In this document: in pieces, positions 1-10,404 of the stretch | How positions within the stretch are numbered: position 1 is the first letter of the stretch | Layout of the letters: every line of letters starts with the position of its first letter | Origin: Pseudofrankia sp. DC12 | GTDB taxonomy: Bacteria; Actinomycetota; Actinomycetes; Frankiales; Frankiaceae | Length of the DNA: 64,000 nucleotides | Assembly (NCBI RefSeq): GCF_000966285.1 | Contig: NZ_KQ031391.1 | Location: 3,197,208 to 3,261,207 of the forward strand | Direction of reading: 5' to 3' | Notes under the pieces: generated by a model | What the model saw: only the letters and a program-made list of their open reading frames with translations | The model's database searches: none | What the model was told of the DNA's origin: nothing | Translations under genes and position numbers: made by a program

Positions 1-1544
1 AGCACCGTGGCCAGGCCCGGCTTGGTGAAGTCGACCGCCAACGAGCTGACTCCCAGCTCGGTGAGCTTCGCCGGCCCCTGCACCAGGCCGGTCGCGTCGG
101 TGACGATCCAGATCTTCCAGTTGGCGTTCTGCCAGCCGAGCTGCAGGTACGGCAGGCCGGACCGCAGCAGCGCGGCCTCCGCCTGCGCCGACGGGTCCAG
201 CGGGACGTCCGGCAGCGCGATGTAGGTGACCCCACGGGCCAGCAGCCAGTCGTGGTAGGTCTTCGCGGTCAGCGTCCCGTCGTAGAACAGGGAGTTGTAC
301 TTGCTGTCCAGCTGACGCAGCCAGCCGCGCGCCATGGGCACCTTCGGTGCGACGTAGCGGGCCTCCCAGTGCGCCTGGGTGAACGGCACCTCCACCCGGC
401 CGACCGGCACCGGGCCGCCGCGGTCCAGGTAGTTCAACATCCCGCTGTAGTAACTGGACGAGGCGGACGGGTCGCCCTGGGTGGCAAGCGCGCCCTGGAC
501 CGGGCCGATCGACCAGCCGATCAGCGGCACGGCCACGATCAGCAGGACCTTCGGCCGTCTGGCCAGCAGCACGGCGGCCATCGGCCCGGCCAGCAGCGTC
601 GCCGGCCGGGTGATGTTCCCGCCGACCGTCGTCGGCAGCACGAAGAAGACCGTCGCGGACAGGGCCCAGAGCAGCAGGCCACGGCGCACCGCCCGCTCCC
701 GGCGCGGCACCACGAGCAGGCCGCCGACGATCAGTGTCAGCAGCGACAGGTAGGTCAGCGCGGGAAAGGGCTGGGTGCCCTCCTCGGGGAAGACCAGTGA
801 GACCACGATCCCGCAGATCGCGCCGGCCATCGGCAGGATCCGCCGCCACGACAGGCTGCCGATGAGGGCGACCCCGACCAGCAGCACGAAGGCGCCCGCC
901 AGTGGCGACGCGAGCGACGAGCAGACCGCGCCCGCCAGGGCGGCCCACCAGCGGCGTTCCCGCACACCGACCAGCGCCAGCGCGCCGAACGCCAGCCCGA
1001 GCGCGAACGGCCCGCGACCGACGATGAGGTCGGCGACCGTGACGACGGCGAACCAGAGCACGGGAAGGTCATGGCCGCGGCGGGCCCGCGGCCCGCGCAG
1101 CAGCCGCGCCACCAGCACCGTCGAGGCGACGCAGGACAGCGCGGCCAGCAGCTGCGCGCCGAACAACGCCCCAAGCGGTGGGAACAGGACGCTGTAGCCC
1201 GGGATGGTGTGCCCGCCGTACCACTGGTCGTCCCACAGCCGGGCGCCGCCGTGCTCGAAGAGCCAGACGCGGTATTCCTGGGCCGGGGTGTCGGGACCGG
1301 TCAGGCCGAGGCTCAGCGAGAGCGCGCACAGCGCCGCGGTCAGCAGCCACGGCCGCGCCCGGATCAGCTGGCCCTCCCGGAGCGCCACCAGCCGGACGAC
1401 CCGCCGGGCGCCGCGCAGCCTGGCCAGCGGCCCCCGATCATCACCTGGTTCGACGGATTCGCCGGCCCGCGTAGGGTCCTGGAGGGCATGGCCGGCTCCG
1501 GCCGGCGGGCCGGGGATGTCCCGCCGGGTCGGAGGGCCGGCCAC
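1..1544 (-). CDS. polytopic membrane protein, C-terminus cut by window edge
   Basis: Reading the minus strand gives a continuous frame of about 510 codons that runs off the left edge without a stop. After a hydrophilic start it is a series of hydrophobic segments, with features such as VGRGPFALGLAFGALAL and LARRPKVLLIVAVPLIGW, then a hydrophilic C-terminal part (GWQNANWKIWIVTDATG). This looks like a GT-C-like or transporter-like integral membrane protein, but I cannot name the family. The GTG at 1544 is the chosen start; GTG at 1562 or 1388 are alternatives and none has a strong ribosome binding site. It is divergent from the mannosyltransferase gene starting at 1646, so the two share a short promoter region. 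Confidence 0.7.
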   Translation of the reverse strand, partial: MAGPPTRRDIPGPPAGAGHALQDPTRAGESVEPGDDRGPLARLRGARRVVRLVALREGQLIRARPWLLTAALCALSLSLGLTGPDTPAQEYRVWLFEHGGARLWDDQWYGGHTIPGYSVLFPPLGALFGAQLLAALSCVASTVLVARLLRGPRARRGHDLPVLWFAVVTVADLIVGRGPFALGLAFGALALVGVRERRWWAALAGAVCSSLASPLAGAFVLLVGVALIGSLSWRRILPMAGAICGIVVSLVFPEEGTQPFPALTYLSLLTLIVGGLLVVPRRERAVRRGLLLWALSATVFFVLPTTVGGNITRPATLLAGPMAAVLLARRPKVLLIVAVPLIGWSIGPVQGALATQGDPSASSSYYSGMLNYLDRGGPVPVGRVEVPFTQAHWEARYVAPKVPMARGWLRQLDSKYNSLFYDGTLTAKTYHDWLLARGVTYIALPDVPLDPSAQAEAALLRSGLPYLQLGWQNANWKIWIVTDATGLVQGPAKLTELGVSSLAVDFTKPGLATV

Positions 1545-1645
1545 GAGGTCGTTTCCAGGCACGCTGGCCGGGCGCGGCGGTTCGATGGTCGAGGGACCAG
1601 GCGCGGCCGACGGCGCCGTGTCGACGAACGAGGAGGACGACGGGA

Positions 1646-3979
1646 GTGACCGACCCGGCTCATCGCCCAGAGCGGGACGGCTCGGCGCCGGGACCACCTC
1701 CGTGGCCGGATCCACCGGTTCCGCCGGAGCCCCGGGATCCGGCAGCCCAGGCGGCGGATCGCCCGGTCGCGGCTCAGCCGGAGTGGGAGCGGCCCCCGGG
1801 AGCGGGCCGGTCGGCGATCCGGGCACGGCCCGAGGTCCTGCCACCCGGTACGACCTCCCAGCCAGCTTCGACACGTCACCCAGCCCGGGGCGCCGGCCGT
1901 TCGGGCGCGGACGAACCTCGCGCGGCCAGCGCTCTGCCGGGTGTCTCGCGGTGGACCCATCGGGCCGGCTCAGCGACGGTGTGGCTGGTCGCGGCGGGCC
2001 TGACCGCCGCCGTCGCCGCTGTCACCGCCGAAGGCCGGCTCGGTCCCCGTGATCCGCGCGCAACCGATCCGACATCCTGGTGGGGCATTCTCCCACCAGT
2101 CCCACCCACCAGCATCACACGGGGCACGCTCGCCGGTATCAGCGCGCTGTCCGTTGTCGGCCTGTGCCTGTGCTGGGCCGGCCTGGTCCGGCTGGCCCTG
2201 ACCGACCGGCTGAAGCCCCGCGCGGCGCTGGCCGCGACGGCCGCCTGGGCCGCTCCGTTCGCGCTCGGGCCGCCGCTGTTCAGCCGGGACGCGTACGCCT
2301 ACGCCGCCCAGGGTGAGCTGGCCAGGCGCGGCATCGACCCGGCCACCCACGGCGTGGCGGCCCTGGCCGGCGACCCGCGCGGGGCCGCGTTCATGGCCGC
2401 GGTCGACCCGCGCTGGCGCGATACCCACACCCCGTACGGCGGCGGGGCGGTGGCCGTCGAGCGCCTCGCCGCGACGGTCGCCCGGCTGTTCGGCACCGGC
2501 CCGACCGTCGCGCTGGTGACGTTGCGGATCGTCGCGGTCCTCGCTGTGGTGGCCCTGGTCGCCTGCACCTACCGCCTCGCGGCCGGCGGACCCGCCACCG
2601 CGGCCGGCGGACCCGCCACCGCGGCCGGCGAGACGCCGCCGGGCGGGGGAGCCACCGCGGGCCGGGCCGAGGACCGGGCCGTCGCCGTCGCGGTCGCGCT
2701 CGTCGGCGCCAACCCGGTGACCGTGATCCACCTGATCGGCGGTATGCACCTCGACGCTCTGGTAGCCGGGGCCCTGGCCGGAGCGCTGCTCCTGGAGCGG
2801 CACCGGTTCGCGGCGCGACGGCCCGATCTGCCCGGTCCGGGTACCGGCCGCGGGACCGGTCCGGGCGCCTGGTGGGGCGGTGTCTCCTTCGCCGGGCTCG
2901 GGGCGGTCGCGCTGGCCTGCTTCGCCGGCACCGTCAAGGCGACCGCTTTCCTGGGGCTGGCCTGGCTGCTCGTCGCCCATGCCCGTGACGCCAGGGCCGC
3001 TGGTGCCCCAAGTGTCAGGGCCGCTGGTGCCCCAAGTGTCAGGGCCGCCGGTGCCCCAAGTATCAGGGCCGCCGGTGCCCCCGATGTCAGGGCCGCTGGT
3101 GCCCCAAGTGTCAGGGCCGCCGGTGCCCCAAGTGTCAGGGCCGCCGGTGCCCCCGATGTCAGGGGCGCCGGCCGTGCGGCGATGGCCGGCGTCCTCGTCG
3201 TCGATCTCGCCGTGGCCCTTGCCGTGCTCGGGCTGAGCATGCTCGGCAGCGGCTTCGGCCTGACCTGGCTGCACGCGCTGAGCACCTCCGGGGCGCTGAC
3301 CACCGGGGTCGCGCCGGCGTCGGTGCTGGCCTGCATCATCGCGGCGCTCGGGCGGCTCGGCGGGGTGCACGCGTCGACCGGGAGCGGGTCGGTCCTGCTG
3401 ACCGGCGCGCGTGCCGCCGCCCTGGCCGTCGCCGGGCTGGTCTGCGCTCGCCTGCTGTGGCTGGCCTGGCGCCGTCCAGCCCGCACCGCGCCGCCCGCCG
3501 CCGGCACCGCGGGGCCGGCCGAAAACGGCTGCTACGACGGGCTTCTGGTGCTCGGGGCCGGCGGGCTGGCGGTGGCGCTCGGCAGTCCCGTGCTCTACCC
3601 GTGGTATCTCGCGCCGACGTTGCCGATGCTGGGCATCCTCGCCGCGCGCTGGCAGCTGGAACATCTCGCCGCGGGCTCGCCGGCCGCCGCGGTCAACCCG
3701 CGCCGCCGCTGCCGCACGGTGGTCGGGGTGACCGCGGCCGGCTCGATCTGGCTTTGCGGCGCGACGCTTTCCCCGCTCGCGCAGACCTGGCGGCTGCTGG
3801 CTCCGGACGGGCCGGCTGGGGCGCTGCCGCTGGTGGTCACGGCCGTCGTCGGCGCCGCCCTGCTGATCACCGCGGCGACCTTCGCCACCCGTACCGTCAG
3901 CCCGGCGGGTCGCTCGCGGCGGCCGGGTCGGTCCGCGCCCGGCCCGCGGGACGACGACCGGCAGGCCGCCACGCGATGA
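1646..3979 (+). CDS. MptB-like polyprenol-phosphomannose-dependent alpha-1,6-mannosyltransferase
   Basis: A 777-residue multi-spanning GT-C enzyme. Known relatives (MptA/MptB) extend the mannan backbone of lipomannan and lipoarabinomannan with polyprenyl-phosphate mannose on the outer membrane face. Support: the loop with SRDAYAYAAQGELARRGIDP near residues 215-235 followed by a TPYGG motif, and SPVLYPWYLAP near residue 646. The first ~105 residues are proline-rich and probably disordered. GTG 1646 is preceded by AGGAGG at 1631-1636. Odd features are a 21-bp duplication around 2579-2620 and a seven-unit repeat in a loop (residues ~450-505). The 3' end overlaps the convergent neighbour by 83 bp. 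Confidence 0.82.
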   Translation: MTDPAHRPERDGSAPGPPPWPDPPVPPEPRDPAAQAADRPVAAQPEWERPPGAGRSAIRARPEVLPPGTTSQPASTRHPARGAGRSGADEPRAASALPGVSRWTHRAGSATVWLVAAGLTAAVAAVTAEGRLGPRDPRATDPTSWWGILPPVPPTSITRGTLAGISALSVVGLCLCWAGLVRLALTDRLKPRAALAATAAWAAPFALGPPLFSRDAYAYAAQGELARRGIDPATHGVAALAGDPRGAAFMAAVDPRWRDTHTPYGGGAVAVERLAATVARLFGTGPTVALVTLRIVAVLAVVALVACTYRLAAGGPATAAGGPATAAGETPPGGGATAGRAEDRAVAVAVALVGANPVTVIHLIGGMHLDALVAGALAGALLLERHRFAARRPDLPGPGTGRGTGPGAWWGGVSFAGLGAVALACFAGTVKATAFLGLAWLLVAHARDARAAGAPSVRAAGAPSVRAAGAPSIRAAGAPDVRAAGAPSVRAAGAPSVRAAGAPDVRGAGRAAMAGVLVVDLAVALAVLGLSMLGSGFGLTWLHALSTSGALTTGVAPASVLACIIAALGRLGGVHASTGSGSVLLTGARAAALAVAGLVCARLLWLAWRRPARTAPPAAGTAGPAENGCYDGLLVLGAGGLAVALGSPVLYPWYLAPTLPMLGILAARWQLEHLAAGSPAAAVNPRRRCRTVVGVTAAGSIWLCGATLSPLAQTWRLLAPDGPAGALPLVVTAVVGAALLITAATFATRTVSPAGRSRRPGRSAPGPRDDDRQAATR
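2993..3160 (+). repeat. in-frame 24-bp minisatellite, 7 units
   Basis: Seven head-to-tail 24-bp units encode RAAGAPSV with variants RAAGAPSI and RAAGAPDV. They lie in phase inside the mannosyltransferase gene, between two membrane segments. Units are almost identical at the DNA level, including third codon positions, which indicates recent expansion or ongoing homogenisation. Confidence 0.93.
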
Positions 3980-5672
3980 CGCGGACGGCCCGCCAGCAGG
4001 CCGCCAGCAGCAGGATGTTGCGCGCGACCAGCACGAGACTGGTCACCGGCCGGCCCTCGATGATGTCGTTGTACCGCCACGGGTAGATCACCTGGCTGAT
4101 CGCGGCCACCACGAGAAGCATGGCCAGCGCGGCCCGCCGGTCCGCTCCGCGCCTGGCCTCGGCCGGGTCGGCGACGAGATCGCCGTCGGGCGGCTCGGTG
4201 GCGCCGAGGGCCACGACCGCCGCGGCCACCGCCAGCACCCAGACCAGGTACTGCGGGCTGAGCACTCGCGAGGTGACCAGCACGACCAGCAACAGCGCCA
4301 GCAGCCGGTCTCCCGTGGTCAGCGCCAGGCCTCGGGCTGGCGCCGGGCCCGGGCGGGTGAGCCACCACCGCGACGCCACGACGGCGACGACCGCGATCTC
4401 CACGAGCGAGCAGGCGGTCGCGACGGTGCGCGCCGCCGGGTCGCCGAACTGGAGCGACCCGTACTCGTAGTGCGCGGTCTCGCCGACGCCGAACATCCTG
4501 ATGACCACGAAGACCGTCGCCGGCACGGCCTCCAGCTGCAGCCCCCTGGCCCGCTGCGCGCCGAGGAACCCGAGCAGGTCCCCGCCGGCGCCGGCGGCTA
4601 CCAGCAGCAGCCCGGTCACGAGCGCCGCCGCGGCGGCGCCCACGGCGGCCCGGACCAGCGGCCGGCTCCACAGCCGTCGCCACGGCGACGCCCCGACCGG
4701 CGCCTCACCGGCGAGCGCCGACCGGCCGAGCGCGATCAGCAGGAAAGCCGGCCAGGCCTTGACCAGCACCCCGACGGCCGCGGCGAAGCCCGCCGCGCCA
4801 AACCGCGGACCCGCCACCCCGGCGGCCCGGCGGCCAGCGGCCCGGCGGCCAGCGGGCACGATCAGGAGCAGGCCGGCCACGGCGCAGGCCGCCGGAACCA
4901 GGTCGAAGCGGGCCAGCGTGACCGGCCCGAGCAGCGTGGTTCCCACCAGCCACACCCGCGCGCCCGGCCCCGGCGGCTCTCGGTGGCCCGGTGCCGGCTT
5001 CTCGGCCGGATCGCCTGATGTCCGCGAGTTCGCCGGTCCGGCGGGGAGGCTGCCCGCCGCGGGCCCGCGGGCCCGGCCGAGCGCCGCGGTGACGGCGGCG
5101 TCGACGGCGAGCATGAACAGCGGGAAACCGGCCCGGTACGGCAGCCGCACGAGCACCTGGGCCAGGGCCGGTATCGCGAACACCAGGATGGCGCCCGGTG
5201 GGTACTGCCATTTCTGGTCGCCGACCGGCAGGCCGTGGCCGTGCAGGAACGCCGTCCCCCAGCCGGCGTAGAGCCGGACGTCGCCGAGCACACCCTGCTG
5301 GGCGCCGAGCGGATGGCCGGCCCACACCAGCGCGAGCAGCAGCAGCCGAGTGGCCGCCCAGAACCCCCAGAGCCGGCCGACCGGCCACGGCGCCCGCCAG
5401 GGAGCCGCGATCCGGCCGAGCCAGCCCCGCCCTGGCCGCCCGGCCGCCCGGGAACGCTCCCCGGCCAGGCCGGCCCGGTGGGTGCCCGTGGCCTGTCCGT
5501 GGTCCAGTGCGGACCCGTCGTCGTCGCCAGCCGCGGCGACGTGTTCCGCCGCGCCGGGCGCGGGATCCAGCCCAATCGCGGGGGCGGCGAGCATCCTCGT
5601 CGTCGTTCGAAGACGCAGGGCCAAGTCTCTTACGGTCCGCGCGTTGTCTCGGCGAGGCGATTCGGACCGCAT
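3897..5672 (-). CDS. membrane glycosyltransferase, GT87/DUF2029-like
   Basis: A multi-spanning protein of about 590 residues. The run GDVRLYAGWG followed ~20 residues later by KWQYPPGAILVF, and the later segments LARFDLVPAACAVAGLL and GVLVKAWPAFLLIALG, match the pattern of DUF2029/GT87 polyprenyl-phosphate-mannose-dependent alpha-mannosyltransferases. A long hydrophilic insert (GPAAGSLPAGPANSRTSG) interrupts the membrane core. Start choice is uncertain: the frame opens with GTG 5744 directly after an in-frame TAG, and ATG 5672 is preferred here; neither has a clear ribosome binding site. It converges on and overlaps the MptB-like gene, which suggests a shared mannan-type glycan role (inference). 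Confidence 0.78.
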   Translation of the reverse strand: MRSESPRRDNARTVRDLALRLRTTTRMLAAPAIGLDPAPGAAEHVAAAGDDDGSALDHGQATGTHRAGLAGERSRAAGRPGRGWLGRIAAPWRAPWPVGRLWGFWAATRLLLLALVWAGHPLGAQQGVLGDVRLYAGWGTAFLHGHGLPVGDQKWQYPPGAILVFAIPALAQVLVRLPYRAGFPLFMLAVDAAVTAALGRARGPAAGSLPAGPANSRTSGDPAEKPAPGHREPPGPGARVWLVGTTLLGPVTLARFDLVPAACAVAGLLLIVPAGRRAAGRRAAGVAGPRFGAAGFAAAVGVLVKAWPAFLLIALGRSALAGEAPVGASPWRRLWSRPLVRAAVGAAAAALVTGLLLVAAGAGGDLLGFLGAQRARGLQLEAVPATVFVVIRMFGVGETAHYEYGSLQFGDPAARTVATACSLVEIAVVAVVASRWWLTRPGPAPARGLALTTGDRLLALLLVVLVTSRVLSPQYLVWVLAVAAAVVALGATEPPDGDLVADPAEARRGADRRAALAMLLVVAAISQVIYPWRYNDIIEGRPVTSLVLVARNILLLAACWRAVRVIAWRPAGRRPAGRARTDPAAASDPPG

Positions 5673-5904
5673 AACGCGGACCGTACCGGCCGACCACGTC
5701 GGGCCGCGTGGAGGGGACCGGTCACTGCGGGTACCGTGCGTCACCTAGTGCATCAACGGCGATGCGCTCGCGGGACGGGACGTCGCCCGGCGGGTGGACC
5801 GCCCGGCCCCAGGTGGCCCTGCTCCGGCAGGCGCCAGCACCCCGCCGGGTGGCCCTCGCGACGGGCCCGCGGACCCGACGCCCGTGGGCCACATAGGAGG
5901 GCCA

Positions 5905-7158
<1,254 letters not shown>

Positions 7159-7230
7159 CGGCCGGCTGTCGGGTTCGGCGGCTCACCGCGTGACCGGCTG
7201 AGAAACAGGCCGCCCCAGAAATACCGGTCG

Positions 7231-7602
7231 TCAACGCCGCCGGCGCCGAGCTCTGGTGCCGGCGGCGTTCGCATGCGCGATTCCGCCCGCGACCGCGGCG
7301 TCGGCCGCCTCGGCGGCGACCCGCAGCAGCGCCGCCTCGCCGTCGGCCGGCGCGGTCCGGTTGCGCCGACGGTGCCCGCAGCTCTCACAGGCGTGCGTGA
7401 GGACCATGTCGTGAGCGCGGGCCTCGACCGCGACCGGGCGCATCAGCCCCCCGCAGCCGGCCGCCCGATCACCCGGCGCAACGTCCACATGCCGTGACCA
7501 CAGGCAATGGGGGCAGTGGTTCGTGTACCCGTCGCCGCGTACCGCCGCGCCGCAGACGAGGCAGGTGAAGTCCTCGGGCGTGCGGGTGAACTGGCGGGTC
7601 AC
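7231..7602 (-). CDS. RNHCP domain protein
   Basis: A 123-residue protein with the RNHCP signature almost from the first residue: FTRTPEDFTCLVCGAAV, then GYTNHCPHCLWSRHVDV, PGDRAAGC and a final HACESCG with RRRNR. The three cysteine/histidine pairs suggest bound zinc. The family's biochemical role is not established. After the domain an alanine-rich helix-like stretch ends in five consecutive arginines, which is unusual and might bind nucleic acid (inference). GTG 7602 is chosen because it places the domain at the N-terminus as in relatives; no good ribosome binding site is seen. The frame stays open for a further 210 codons upstream, but that sequence has no recognisable domain. Confidence 0.8.
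   Translation of the reverse strand: MTRQFTRTPEDFTCLVCGAAVRGDGYTNHCPHCLWSRHVDVAPGDRAAGCGGLMRPVAVEARAHDMVLTHACESCGHRRRNRTAPADGEAALLRVAAEAADAAVAGGIAHANAAGTRARRRRR
7233..7269. terminator. hairpin between convergent gdhA and RNHCP genes
   Basis: AACGCCGCCGGC and its exact complement GCCGGCGGCGTT form a 12-bp stem with a 13-nt loop. It lies inside the last codons of the RNHCP gene and about 75 bp after the gdhA stop. It could end transcription from gdhA, but there is no U-tract, so this is an inference from structure and position. Confidence 0.45.
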
Positions 7603-8092
7603 CAGGCCAAGGTAACGCCCCGGACGATCCACGGAAGATCTTTTGGAGATCCGGCGACGCCAGCCGGAACCAGCCCGAGCGCGGTGCGCGCCGCCGGGTG
7701 TCGGTCCCCACGTTGAGCCAGACCGGGTGGCTGCGGTTCTGAGCCCTATCCCAGCCACCAGGTATGACCCGATGCTGCTCCGCGCGGTGGACGAGTCCGA
7801 AGCCGCGTCCGGGCCGGTCGGCGGGTGACGCCATCGCTTTCCGCCGGGCCGCGTCCTGGGTGGCCCAGGCACCCGCACCCGCACCTGCACCCGCACCCGC
7901 CCCGGCCGGCCGAATCCCGGCCGGCTGGGCGGTTCGGGCCCAGGGCCCACGGGTGGGGGCGGTCTGGAGTGTCGGACCCGCGGGGTGAAATAGTGGACGT
8001 CCAAGCACATAGCCGTGGTTCGCGGATATCGGTCGGCTGGCCCCCCGCCCGTCGGTGCCGGTCGTCGCCGGGCCAGCCGAGGGGGTGACTCC
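7603..8092. other. divergent intergenic region with short hexamer repeats
   Basis: About 490 bp between the RNHCP gene (minus) and the DUF3263 gene (plus). It must hold the promoters of both, but I cannot place -35/-10 boxes with confidence. A run of near-perfect ACCCGC hexamers occupies roughly 7868-7900. No convincing coding sequence is present. Confidence 0.6.
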
Positions 8093-8557
8093 GTGGACGA
8101 CACGCAGTCGCGCGACCCGGCGGTCCCACGGACAGCGGAGCCGGCGGAAGCCGACGGGCTGTCGGACCGCGACGCCCGGGTGCTGCGGTTCGAGCGACGG
8201 ACCTGGCGGTACCCGGCGGCCAAGGACGAGGCCATCCGCGCCGAGTTCGGGCTCTCGCCGCCGCGCTACTACCAGCTGCTGAACGCGTTGATCGAGACGC
8301 CGGCCGCGCTGGCCGCCGAGCCGGTGCTGGTCGGCCGGCTCTCGCGGCTGCGCGCCGCACGCAGGCAGGGCTGGTCCCCGGCCGCGAGCGTCTCGGCCCG
8401 TGGCGGGCGCGCCCGGCCCGGCCTGGCGCCGGACGCGGATCGGGCCACCTCCACGATCACCGCTGTCGCCGTCACCACCCCGACGCCGCCCGCGGCGGAC
8501 GGGCAGGCCGCTGATGCCGTCGAGCCCTACCCGACCGACCCTGCGGACCCGGCATGA
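8093..8557 (+). CDS. DUF3263 protein
   Basis: A 154-residue protein with a helical DUF3263 domain at about residues 20-90: LSDRDARVLRFERRTWRYPA, KDEAIRAEFGLSPPRYYQ and LNALIETPAALAAEPVLV. The domain resembles a small DNA-binding helix-turn-helix fold (GLSPPRYYQLLNAL), but no function is proven for the family. The C-terminal half is low-complexity. GTG 8093 is chosen because AGGGGG lies seven bases upstream. Its stop overlaps the start of the next gene (ATGA at 8554), so the two are almost certainly cotranscribed and translationally coupled; this pairing is common in actinobacteria. Confidence 0.85.
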   Translation: MDDTQSRDPAVPRTAEPAEADGLSDRDARVLRFERRTWRYPAAKDEAIRAEFGLSPPRYYQLLNALIETPAALAAEPVLVGRLSRLRAARRQGWSPAASVSARGGRARPGLAPDADRATSTITAVAVTTPTPPAADGQAADAVEPYPTDPADPA

Positions 8558-9213
8558 GCGGACCCGGCATGAGCGGACCCGGCACCACGACCACCACCCG
8601 CTCCGGCCCCGCCACCCCGACGCCGCGGCGGCCGGCCCGCGCCGGTCGGCTGCGCGCGGCGGGAGCCGGCCTGATCGCCGTGCTCGCCGTCGCCGCCGGC
8701 ATCCTGCTGGTCAACCTGCTGCACGACCCGAAGTCAGGCCAGCACCCCATCGCGAGCCGCGCGTCGACCCCCACGCCGGTCACCACCCAGGCTCCGCGCG
8801 CCACGACGAGCAACCATCCCAGCGGCGCGGCCTCGTCGGCCAGGCCCAGCTCGCCCGCGTCATCGCCGCGTACGCCGAACCCCCCGCCAGCGGCCGGCGC
8901 CGGCGCGGTGGCCCCGGTCGTCATCCTCAACGACTCCAAGATCGATGGCCTTGCCGACGCCGCCAGCGCGCCGGTCAGGGCCGCGGGCTTCACGGTCGAC
9001 CGGGTCGGCGGCTACGTCAGCACCTACAACGTGCCGGTGACGACCGTCTTCTACGAGGACAATCTGAAGCCCGCCGCGGAGAACCTCCAACACCGGGTTC
9101 CCGGCATCGTCAAGATCGAGCCGATCGCCGGCACCGACATCAGGCTCTATGAGCCGGGCAAGCTGATCATGGTCGTCACCCGCGACTTCCCCACCCCGAC
9201 GCCCGCTCCCTGA
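8554..9213 (+). CDS. membrane-anchored LytR C-terminal domain protein
   Basis: A 219-residue protein: a short basic N-terminus, one transmembrane helix around residues 35-55 (GLIAVLAVAAGILLVNLL), a Thr/Pro/Ser-rich extracytoplasmic linker, and a LytR_C-type domain from about residue 120 (VVILNDSKIDGLADAASAPV to IRLYEPGKLIMVV). The domain is usually found at the end of LytR-CpsA-Psr cell-wall ligases, but the catalytic LCP domain is absent here, so a binding or scaffolding role in the envelope is more likely. The first codons are a direct duplication (MSGPG twice). It overlaps the DUF3263 gene by four bases. Confidence 0.85.
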   Translation: MSGPGMSGPGTTTTTRSGPATPTPRRPARAGRLRAAGAGLIAVLAVAAGILLVNLLHDPKSGQHPIASRASTPTPVTTQAPRATTSNHPSGAASSARPSSPASSPRTPNPPPAAGAGAVAPVVILNDSKIDGLADAASAPVRAAGFTVDRVGGYVSTYNVPVTTVFYEDNLKPAAENLQHRVPGIVKIEPIAGTDIRLYEPGKLIMVVTRDFPTPTPAP

Positions 9214-9370
9214 GATTCCTCCGCGCGGCTCCGCCAGCGAATCCAGACCGGCCGGTCTGACACTCACCGTCAGCGGAACACCACGCGACGCGGTCCGGTG
9301 GGCGCCGGATCCGGGGCCACCGGCACACTGGACCCATGGACGCCTGCCTGTCGGCCATCGCGGCCGCGTC

Positions 9371-10324
9371 GTGACAGCCAGCCCTGCCCCCGCCTCGGGT
9401 CCTTCATCCGCCTTCTCGCGAACCTCGCCAACCGGCTCCGCTGACGCTGTCGACAGCCCGGCGACGACGGGTCCGGCGACGGCCGCCGGTTTCGCCGACC
9501 GGGCCGGCATCCCGGGCGGCGCCGCGCTCGCGGCCCTGATCACCGCGCCTGAGAACGCGCTCGTCGCGCTCGACTACGACGGCACGCTCGCCCCGATCAT
9601 GCCCAGGCCGATGGACGCCGCCCCTGCGCCCGGAGCCGTCGACGCGCTGCGCGCGCTGGCCAGCCGGGTCGGCACACTCGCGATCATCACCGGGCGCCCG
9701 GTGGACGCGCTGCTGGAGCTGACCGGCCTGCCCGCCGACGCGGGCACCGAGGCGCTGGCGAACCTGACGATCCTCGGCCAGTATGGGCTGCAGCGCTGGG
9801 AGGGCGCGACCGGGGACACGGTCAGTCCGGAACCGCTGCCCGGCGTCGCGGCGGTACGCGCCCGGCTGCCCGAGGTGCTGCGCGACGCTCCGCCCGGGGT
9901 CACCGTCGAGGACAAGGTGCAGGCGCTGGTCATCCACGTCCGCCGCGCCGTTGATCCCGACGCGGCGCTCGGCGCGCTCGCCCCCGCCCTGCGCCGGCTC
10001 GCCGAGGAGCACGGCCTCGAGGCGGCTCCTGGCAAGAAGGTCCTGGAGCTGCGGCCGCCGCATCACGACAAGGGCCGGGCCCTGCGGGAGCTCGTTGACG
10101 AGCGCTCGGCCCGGTCGGTGCTGATGGCCGGCGACGACCTCGGCGACCTGCCCGCCTTCGACGCCGTCGAGGCGCTGCGTTCGACCGGGATCGCCGGTCT
10201 CACCGTCTGCAGCGACGGCCCCGAGGTGCCGCCCGCCCTGCGGGAGCGAGCCGACCTCGTCGTCGACGGCCCCGCCGGGATTGTCGCCCTGCTCCAGGTC
10301 CTCGCGGCCCGCATCGGCGCCTGA
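9371..10324 (+). CDS. otsB: trehalose-6-phosphate phosphatase
   Basis: Removes phosphate from trehalose 6-phosphate to give trehalose, the last step of the OtsAB route. It is a HAD enzyme: motif I is DYDGTLAPI (nucleophile and acid/base aspartates) near residue 75, followed by AIITGRP, LGQYGLQRWEG, the lysine segment GKKVLELRPPHHDKGRA and the metal-binding MAGDDLGDLPAF. About 60 low-complexity residues precede the domain. The start is GTG 9371; no strong ribosome binding site is seen. otsA lies next door on the opposite strand, convergent, with a repeat-rich gap between them. Confidence 0.92.
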   Translation: MTASPAPASGPSSAFSRTSPTGSADAVDSPATTGPATAAGFADRAGIPGGAALAALITAPENALVALDYDGTLAPIMPRPMDAAPAPGAVDALRALASRVGTLAIITGRPVDALLELTGLPADAGTEALANLTILGQYGLQRWEGATGDTVSPEPLPGVAAVRARLPEVLRDAPPGVTVEDKVQALVIHVRRAVDPDAALGALAPALRRLAEEHGLEAAPGKKVLELRPPHHDKGRALRELVDERSARSVLMAGDDLGDLPAFDAVEALRSTGIAGLTVCSDGPEVPPALRERADLVVDGPAGIVALLQVLAARIGA

Positions 10325-10404
10325 CCAACCCGCCCACGGGCCGGCCAGGCCAAGGACGGTCAGGCGGGCAGGACGGCCAGGCCAAGGACGGCCAGGCCAA
10401 GGAC

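Noticed and set aside
1970-3664. Minus-strand open frame of 564 codons with GGPDTWGT repeats
   Set aside because: The repeats are only the mirror of the minisatellite in the MptB-like gene, whose own frame has membrane helices and family motifs.
7868-7900. ACCCGC hexamer run considered as a regulatory array
   Set aside because: Too short and composition-driven to separate from slippage in GC-rich DNA.
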